Shown: positions 59,049-64,000 of the stretch, in pieces
How the letters are laid out: each line of letters starts with the position of its first letter
Position numbering within the stretch: position 1 is the stretch's first letter
Assembly (NCBI GenBank): GCA_006969745.1
Contig: CP030886.1
Coordinates: 4,103,063 to 4,167,062, forward strand
DNA length: 64,000 nt
Source of the DNA: Cytophagaceae bacterium
Lineage (GTDB): Bacteria; Bacteroidota; Bacteroidia; Cytophagales; Cyclobacteriaceae
Direction of reading: 5' to 3'
The notes under the pieces: model-generated
Seen by the model: only the letters and a program-made list of their open reading frames with translations
What the model was told of the DNA's origin: nothing
Database searches by the model: none
Program-made: the position numbers and the translations under genes

Positions 59049-61361
59049 TTACAACTTTTCAATTAGTTTTTTAAATACCGGATCTCTAAACGTACCATTA
59101 TCAGTAATCATTGAATATTCTACTTCACAGATTAGATCGGGAATTAGCCAGACGGTCTTCTTTTCTTCGTGGACTTCTGTTGTTATTGGTTTGTTTTCAG
59201 TAATCAAAACTTCGAATTGTTTAGACAATGATTTTAGCATATTATCGTCAAAGCCGGTTCCAACTCGTCCCCGATAGATCAGCTCATTTTCTTGATCTAC
59301 TGCGAGTTGGAGTGACCCGAAGTAGCGTTTTCGTTCTCCTTCGCCTTTCGTAAATCCGATGATTTTGCAATCCATGGTTTCTTTTACTTTCACTTTAATC
59401 CAGGCATCACTTCTCTTCCCTACCACATATCTGGCATCTGATTTTTTTGCTACTATCCCTTCTATGCCATGCGCTTTAGCAGCGGCAAACAAGGCCTTGC
59501 CATCTTCCTCTGTCTGACTTATTCGAAAATTGGTTTCTCCAATACGCACGGAGTCAATCATCCACCATCTTCGTCTATCTTGTGGATCATTCATCAATGA
59601 CCTTCCATCCAGGTACAAACAATCAAACAGATAGCAATAGGCAGGTGAGCGCTTTGACTCATAATCGAAATTCTTTTTGCTCATCAGCCGTTTGATGACT
59701 TTCTTGAAATTGGCTCTTCCCTGATCATCAAGACAGACGATTTCACTATCGAATATTGCGTTGTTTATTCTAAATGCCTGCTCGGGCACATTCAAATCTG
59801 GAAACTGCTCAGTGATATCATTCCCATTTCTGCTATAAATTTTGAGTTGTCCTTCATTGACATAGATAAGCGCTCTAATTCCATCCCATTTCAGCTCATA
59901 GTAATATTCACCAACCGGAACACGTTTAGCCGAATCCGCTAGCATGGGTTTCAAGACCGTATCGAGTTGGTTTTGTTGGGGCACATCTACTCGTTCTAAA
60001 AGCCATTCTTTGTCCTTCATCAGGTGCATTCTGTATTCCGCACTCAATTGCTTTCCTGAGAGTCGAAAATAGAATCCATTCTTCTTCTCTTTCGTGATTT
60101 CATATCTGCCAGTGGCGTAAACCCACATCATACCTCCGCCATATTCGCCTTTAGGAATTTCACCTTCAAACGTGAGGTATTTTAGAGGATGATCCTCCGT
60201 CTGAACGGCTAACCTTTTGACTCCCGGTATTGGGGGCATACCTCTCGGAATAGCCCAGGATTTCAGCGTCCCTTCTTGTTCAAGTCTTAGATCATAATGC
60301 AGATGAGAAGCATGATGTCTCTGGATGCAAAATCGGCTCCCTGGTGCTTCATTATCAGAAATCAACGGCTCAGGAGTCTTATTGAAGTCACGTTTTTTCT
60401 CATAGTCTGCCAACTGCTCTGGAGTTTTGTGCCTTTTGTTTGGTGGAAGTTCCTTAGCAAGGATGGCTCGCTTATCCGTGTGCAGAGGTACTGCCCAGCC
60501 TCTAATTTGTTCCCAGGCGTCTCCGTGGCTGAGTACTCGATCAATCGTAGTTCTAATATTCCAATGCGACAAATCATCCAATTCTTCAAGTTCTTCCCAG
60601 GTGATTGGTGTAGATGAAGTTGCCCCTTTTCTTCCCCTAAGACTGTATGGGCAGACAATTGTTTGTGAAGGCCTATTTCGATAGATATCAACCAGGACTC
60701 GTCCTTTTCGTGATTCTTTTTTGATATGCAATGTGGTTCTGCTCTCTTTCTGAATGAAATCAGAAGCGATCTTCTTGGCGGTTTGAAAGCATTCTTCGAA
60801 TGAATACTTTGCTTCAATAGGTGTAAGTAAGTGCAGACCTTTTCCACCTGTGGTTTTAACAAAAACGTGATAGTTGTACCGCTCCAAATGCTCCTTTAGA
60901 GCAAATGCAATATCCTTTAAGTCGCTCAATGCAAATGACCCATCTTCCGGCGGGTCCAGATCATAGACTATATAGTCTGGCTTATCGCTATGCTCGGAAA
61001 AGCTATGAATCTGATGAATCTCCAAACACGCAAGGTTAGCCAACCAAACCAATGTGGCTTCTTCTTTGGCAACTACATACTCCTTCTTACGCTCCTGCCC
61101 CAATCGCTTATAATCAATCCAGTCAGGAGTCCAGTCGGGTCGGTGCTTTTGAAAAAATTGCTCACCATAAATGCCATCAGGATATCGCACCAACGATAGT
61201 GCACGACCTCTTATGTGATTGAGGATGGTAGGAGCCAGCTTTAAGTAATATTCGATGATTTCGGCCTTGACAATCTCATCCTCCGGATAGAGTATTTTAT
61301 CAAGGTTTGAAAGCTCAATTACCCGCTTTCCTACTTCGGCATGGATTTTTTGCTTAGCCAT
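59049..61361 (-). CDS. ligD: DNA ligase D with N-terminal polymerase domain
   Basis: A 770-residue multidomain repair enzyme. The order is primase-polymerase (about 5-300; ALSLVRYPDGIYGEQFFQKH, YIVYDLDPPEDG with the metal Asp pair), phosphoesterase (about 315-450; KKRDFNKTPEP, FCIQRHHASHLHYDLRLE) and ATP-dependent ligase (about 470-770; the nucleotide-binding Lys491 in ELKWDGIR, then the OB domain). LigD with Ku performs non-homologous end joining. The common Bacteroidota order has the phosphoesterase first and polymerase last; here the phosphoesterase leader KKRDFNKTPEP lies internally, so the order is that of mycobacterial LigD. No ku gene is in this window. Confidence 0.95.
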   Translation of the reverse strand: MAKQKIHAEVGKRVIELSNLDKILYPEDEIVKAEIIEYYLKLAPTILNHIRGRALSLVRYPDGIYGEQFFQKHRPDWTPDWIDYKRLGQERKKEYVVAKEEATLVWLANLACLEIHQIHSFSEHSDKPDYIVYDLDPPEDGSFALSDLKDIAFALKEHLERYNYHVFVKTTGGKGLHLLTPIEAKYSFEECFQTAKKIASDFIQKESRTTLHIKKESRKGRVLVDIYRNRPSQTIVCPYSLRGRKGATSSTPITWEELEELDDLSHWNIRTTIDRVLSHGDAWEQIRGWAVPLHTDKRAILAKELPPNKRHKTPEQLADYEKKRDFNKTPEPLISDNEAPGSRFCIQRHHASHLHYDLRLEQEGTLKSWAIPRGMPPIPGVKRLAVQTEDHPLKYLTFEGEIPKGEYGGGMMWVYATGRYEITKEKKNGFYFRLSGKQLSAEYRMHLMKDKEWLLERVDVPQQNQLDTVLKPMLADSAKRVPVGEYYYELKWDGIRALIYVNEGQLKIYSRNGNDITEQFPDLNVPEQAFRINNAIFDSEIVCLDDQGRANFKKVIKRLMSKKNFDYESKRSPAYCYLFDCLYLDGRSLMNDPQDRRRWWMIDSVRIGETNFRISQTEEDGKALFAAAKAHGIEGIVAKKSDARYVVGKRSDAWIKVKVKETMDCKIIGFTKGEGERKRYFGSLQLAVDQENELIYRGRVGTGFDDNMLKSLSKQFEVLITENKPITTEVHEEKKTVWLIPDLICEVEYSMITDNGTFRDPVFKKLIEKL

Positions 61362-61416
61362 CTCCCACCTAAGATAATTTGAAGAATGAGATATCTGCTA
61401 AAAATCGATTAGAAAG

Positions 61417-62292
61417 CTAGATCCAGCTGAGGTTTTTCACTTTCAATGCACACTTCTTTCTAAACTTGTAAGTGGATTTGATTTTTTTCCAGGTCGGAAG
61501 TTCATCATAACTCCACCAATCCGATGGAGGCTTATCTATGTCTCGGTAGTTGCCAAGGTTTCTATAGCCAACTCCATTCAGTCCAAAAGCTTTGTTGGAT
61601 TCCAACGTTAACACGCGATCCGTTTCAGGATGATAGTCCAGAACAATGAAAGTATGACCTCCCGACCATTCCTTCCGCCATCCCTGAATCACGGACCATT
61701 TTTCAGGAACATCATCGGCATCAGACGAGGTAGCCATTTCAGACTCAATAAGACATGTGACTGGCGAAAAGTAATCTTCAGTTGAGAATATCATCATCTG
61801 CCCATGCTTAGCACTGCTCCATGTAAAATCAGTAAGCGCATTTTGCCAGGCTTTAACAACTAATGCTTCAACGAAAGTGCAACAGTTGTTTGAAGCCGGA
61901 GGTGCTTGTGGGACACTGATGCCTTCAAGCTTAAATGGGTAGTTGGCATCATGAAGATGATATGTGAATGCTGAAAATAAAGGCAAAAGTTCCGTAAGAT
62001 GCGACTCGTCAATGGCAGCAGCATCAGATGAGTTTACGTGTGTATCCTGAGTGAAATCTTCAGTGGTAAGAATTTCGCCAAATACTTCATCAAAAGAACG
62101 AGTACAAACCCAGACATGCCGGTTGTCAATATCTTTTACCTGAACGAAATCAAAATCAGAAGTCGGATGATTCATTTTAACTTCTATGATCTCATATTGC
62201 AACTCGTTTAGAGTAGTCACCACACCGCTTGAGATATCTGCTTGAGTATACGCTTTGGCTGGTTGGTCTATCTTTAGAAATTGATTGCCCAT
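61417..62292 (-). CDS. SH3-like plus putative Cys-His amidase, no signal peptide
   Basis: A 291-residue protein of unrecognised family. Residues 10-70 could be a small SH3-like barrel (AKAYTQADISSGVVTTLNEL, FDFVQVKDIDNRHVWVCTRS). Later ASNNCCTFVEALVVKAWQ sets a Cys pair at the start of a helix, and SGGHTFIVLDYHPE follows about 100 residues on, then VLTLESNKAFGLNGVGYRN. The Cys, His and a polar strand in this order recall NlpC/P60 or CHAP amidases that cut peptidoglycan. No signal peptide is visible. The start is ATG 62292 (MGNQFLKIDQP); a longer in-frame reading is less likely. Function is not established. Confidence 0.5.
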   Translation of the reverse strand: MGNQFLKIDQPAKAYTQADISSGVVTTLNELQYEIIEVKMNHPTSDFDFVQVKDIDNRHVWVCTRSFDEVFGEILTTEDFTQDTHVNSSDAAAIDESHLTELLPLFSAFTYHLHDANYPFKLEGISVPQAPPASNNCCTFVEALVVKAWQNALTDFTWSSAKHGQMMIFSTEDYFSPVTCLIESEMATSSDADDVPEKWSVIQGWRKEWSGGHTFIVLDYHPETDRVLTLESNKAFGLNGVGYRNLGNYRDIDKPPSDWWSYDELPTWKKIKSTYKFRKKCALKVKNLSWI

Positions 62293-62480
62293 AATAAGTA
62301 GATATTTGGTGATCAAATACAATCTTCTGTAAGAGTTCGATAATAATTAGACCATTACTATCGAGTTTTACGAACACCTAAGTTAGGTAATTTAGTTATG
62401 TGTAAAATGTAAAAAGATTATCAAGCTTAATAAATGTGTAATAAATCAATATTTGAGCTTAAAAGCATCTATTCTAATCA

Positions 62481-64000
62481 ATGGAACCAGCAGAGTTAGC
62501 GGCCAATTACGTAAATAATACGAATCGACACATCTTCCTCACAGGTAAAGCCGGAACAGGAAAAACAACCTTTCTGAGAGATATTGTTTCAAGCACCTAC
62601 AAGAATACAGCAGTGGCCGCTCCGACTGGTATTGCAGCTATCAATGCTGAGGGTGTCACGCTACATTCGCTCCTCCAACTTCCATTTGGAATATTCATCC
62701 CTGAAGATATTCCCTTTTCAGAACAGGATATTCAGTTAAACACTCCTTCTACATTGTTCAAAGAGGCAAAGTTTGGAGCACAAAAAAGGAAACTAATTAA
62801 TGAACTTGAGCTCCTTGTTATCGATGAGGTGAGCATGCTTCGTGCTGACTTGCTTGATTGCATTGATCATACACTTCGAAAACTTAGAAAGAGAAAATTC
62901 GATGCCTTTGGTGGTCTCCAAATTCTTTTCATCGGAGACCTTATGCAACTTCCTCCGGTGGTCAGGAATAATGAAGCATCTCTCCTACGTCAATATTATC
63001 CATCGCCGTACTTTTTCGAGGCGAGAGCATTAAAAGAGAACCCACCTATAAGAGTCGAACTGGACAAAGTATACAGACAAAGTGATCAGCAATTTATTGA
63101 TCTATTGAATCGACTGAGACACAATGAGTTGATACATGATGACATCCAGTTACTCAACACTCATTATGTTAAAAACGATGTGAATCAAGACGGATATATC
63201 CACTTGACAACCCATAATCACAAAGCAGATAAGATTAATGCTACCCGCTTAGAAAGTCTATCAACTGATGAGGTGGTTTTTAAAGCATCTATTGACGGTG
63301 ATTTTTCAGAAAATGCCTATCCCAATGAATTTAGCTTAACACTTAAAGAAGGGGCCCAGGTCATGTTTATCAAAAATGATCCTTCTGGAAAAGGGCAATT
63401 TTTCAATGGTAAAATTGGTACTATTTCAAGCCTGGATGATGGTATTAAGGTCACTTTTGAGGATAATGTTGAGGTAGATGTGGAGGAATACACCTGGGAA
63501 AACATTCGCTACATTTTAGATAAAGAGACCAAGGAAGTTGACAAAAAAGTCCTGGGAACATTTACACAATACCCTTTGAAGTTAGCGTGGGCTGTTACGA
63601 TTCATAAAAGTCAGGGTCTCACTTTTGACAAAGCGATTTTGGACTTAGAAGGAACTTTTGCTGCCGGCCAACTTTATGTTGCGCTTTCCAGACTTACCTC
63701 ACTCGATGGATTGGTTTTGTCAAGTCCGTTGCCTGAAAAAGCACCTACAATCGACGAGCAATTGCAATACTATATCCAGGGATTTGAAAGAAAAGATCAG
63801 CTTGAGGAGCAATTTGAGCGCGATCGCATTCAATTCATAGCCGAATTTGCTGAATGGGCCTTCCTGTTAGATCCTTTATTACAGGAGTTGGTAAACCACA
63901 AAAAGACTTTTAATAAGGATGAAAACCGCTCATTAAAACAAAAGCATCTTCCATGGACTGACGAATTAATCAATGATGCCTTTCCTTTGAAAGAAATAGG
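62481..64000 (+). CDS. PIF1-like helicase, partial at the window edge
   Basis: A frame open from ATG 62481 to the right edge, about 506 residues so far. It has HIFLTGKAGTGKTTFLRDI (Walker A), AVAAPTGIAAINAEGVTLHS, LLVIDEVSMLRADLLD (Walker B), GGLQILFIGDLMQLPPV (motif III), LDKVYRQSDQQFIDLLN and, near residue 370, AWAVTIHKSQGLTFDKAI with LYVALSRLTSLDGLV (motifs V and VI). These are PIF1/RecD-superfamily 1B helicase motifs. It should unwind DNA 5' to 3'. The C-terminus, possibly with an HTH or HRDC-like part, is outside the window. It is divergent from the putative amidase gene across 188 bases. Confidence 0.93.
   Translation, partial: MEPAELAANYVNNTNRHIFLTGKAGTGKTTFLRDIVSSTYKNTAVAAPTGIAAINAEGVTLHSLLQLPFGIFIPEDIPFSEQDIQLNTPSTLFKEAKFGAQKRKLINELELLVIDEVSMLRADLLDCIDHTLRKLRKRKFDAFGGLQILFIGDLMQLPPVVRNNEASLLRQYYPSPYFFEARALKENPPIRVELDKVYRQSDQQFIDLLNRLRHNELIHDDIQLLNTHYVKNDVNQDGYIHLTTHNHKADKINATRLESLSTDEVVFKASIDGDFSENAYPNEFSLTLKEGAQVMFIKNDPSGKGQFFNGKIGTISSLDDGIKVTFEDNVEVDVEEYTWENIRYILDKETKEVDKKVLGTFTQYPLKLAWAVTIHKSQGLTFDKAILDLEGTFAAGQLYVALSRLTSLDGLVLSSPLPEKAPTIDEQLQYYIQGFERKDQLEEQFERDRIQFIAEFAEWAFLLDPLLQELVNHKKTFNKDENRSLKQKHLPWTDELINDAFPLKEI

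Overview
The window reads as chromosomal DNA of a Bacteroidota bacterium, most likely a marine member of the Cytophagales. The evidence is a type IX secretion sorting domain on a subtilase, a TonB-dependent receptor with an N-terminal carboxypeptidase-like regulatory domain, many TPR sensor kinases, arsenosugar genes, two promoters with the Bacteroidota TAnnTTTG -7 element, and weak or absent Shine-Dalgarno sequences. I could not run any search, so family names rest on motifs I can see.

Left end (1-7554), accessory region. It opens with the end of a metal-efflux RND adaptor and a CDF metal transporter that is interrupted by a TGA where the family has Trp. Then come an XRE regulator, a tightly overlapped three-gene unit ending in a metallophosphoesterase, and a decayed PPP-type phosphatase. 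The centrepiece is a three-gene operon at 3681-7143: an XRE-type controller, a TIR-APAZ protein and a short, catalytically dead prokaryotic Argonaute. This is a SPARTA-type abortive defence system with its own linked HTH gene. A palindrome and candidate promoter lie just upstream. No integrase or att site is visible.

Sulfur block (7555-14492). A TPR histidine kinase is followed by a minus-strand cassette: Crp/Fnr regulator, SulP anion transporter with STAS domain, MBL-fold/double-rhodanese protein and two YeeE/YedE-type membrane proteins. The promoters of the SulP gene and of the MBL-rhodanese gene are built identically: the 14-base palindrome GTAACAAATGTTAC, 22 bases, then TACTTTTG. This is the geometry of class II activation by a Crp/Fnr protein, and the regulator gene is next door.

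Housekeeping and envelope genes (14512-30117): gyrA, a TPR protein, FKBP-type lipoprotein, COG3014 and LpoB-like lipoproteins, a TonB receptor, rpe, a T9SS-exported subtilase and mnmA.

Arsenic block (30281-33792): arsM, arsS, an AhpD-like protein and a PiT phosphate transporter in one minus-strand run, pointing to arsenosugar synthesis.

Right half (33916-64000): thioredoxin, a TrpF-like protein without the catalytic Cys, TPR and two-component regulators, an OxyR/flavodoxin divergent pair, an ECF sigma factor with two SRPBCC proteins, trmB, folC, a TonB-ExbD-ExbB unit, a SPOR protein, a beta-barrel protein and a large TPR protein, holA, a TPR-GAF histidine kinase facing a response regulator, a DNA ligase D with N-terminal polymerase domain, a possible cysteine amidase, and a PIF1-like helicase cut by the window edge. 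Convergent genes here usually touch or overlap, leaving no room for separate terminators. I saw no rRNA, tRNA, CRISPR array or insertion sequence.
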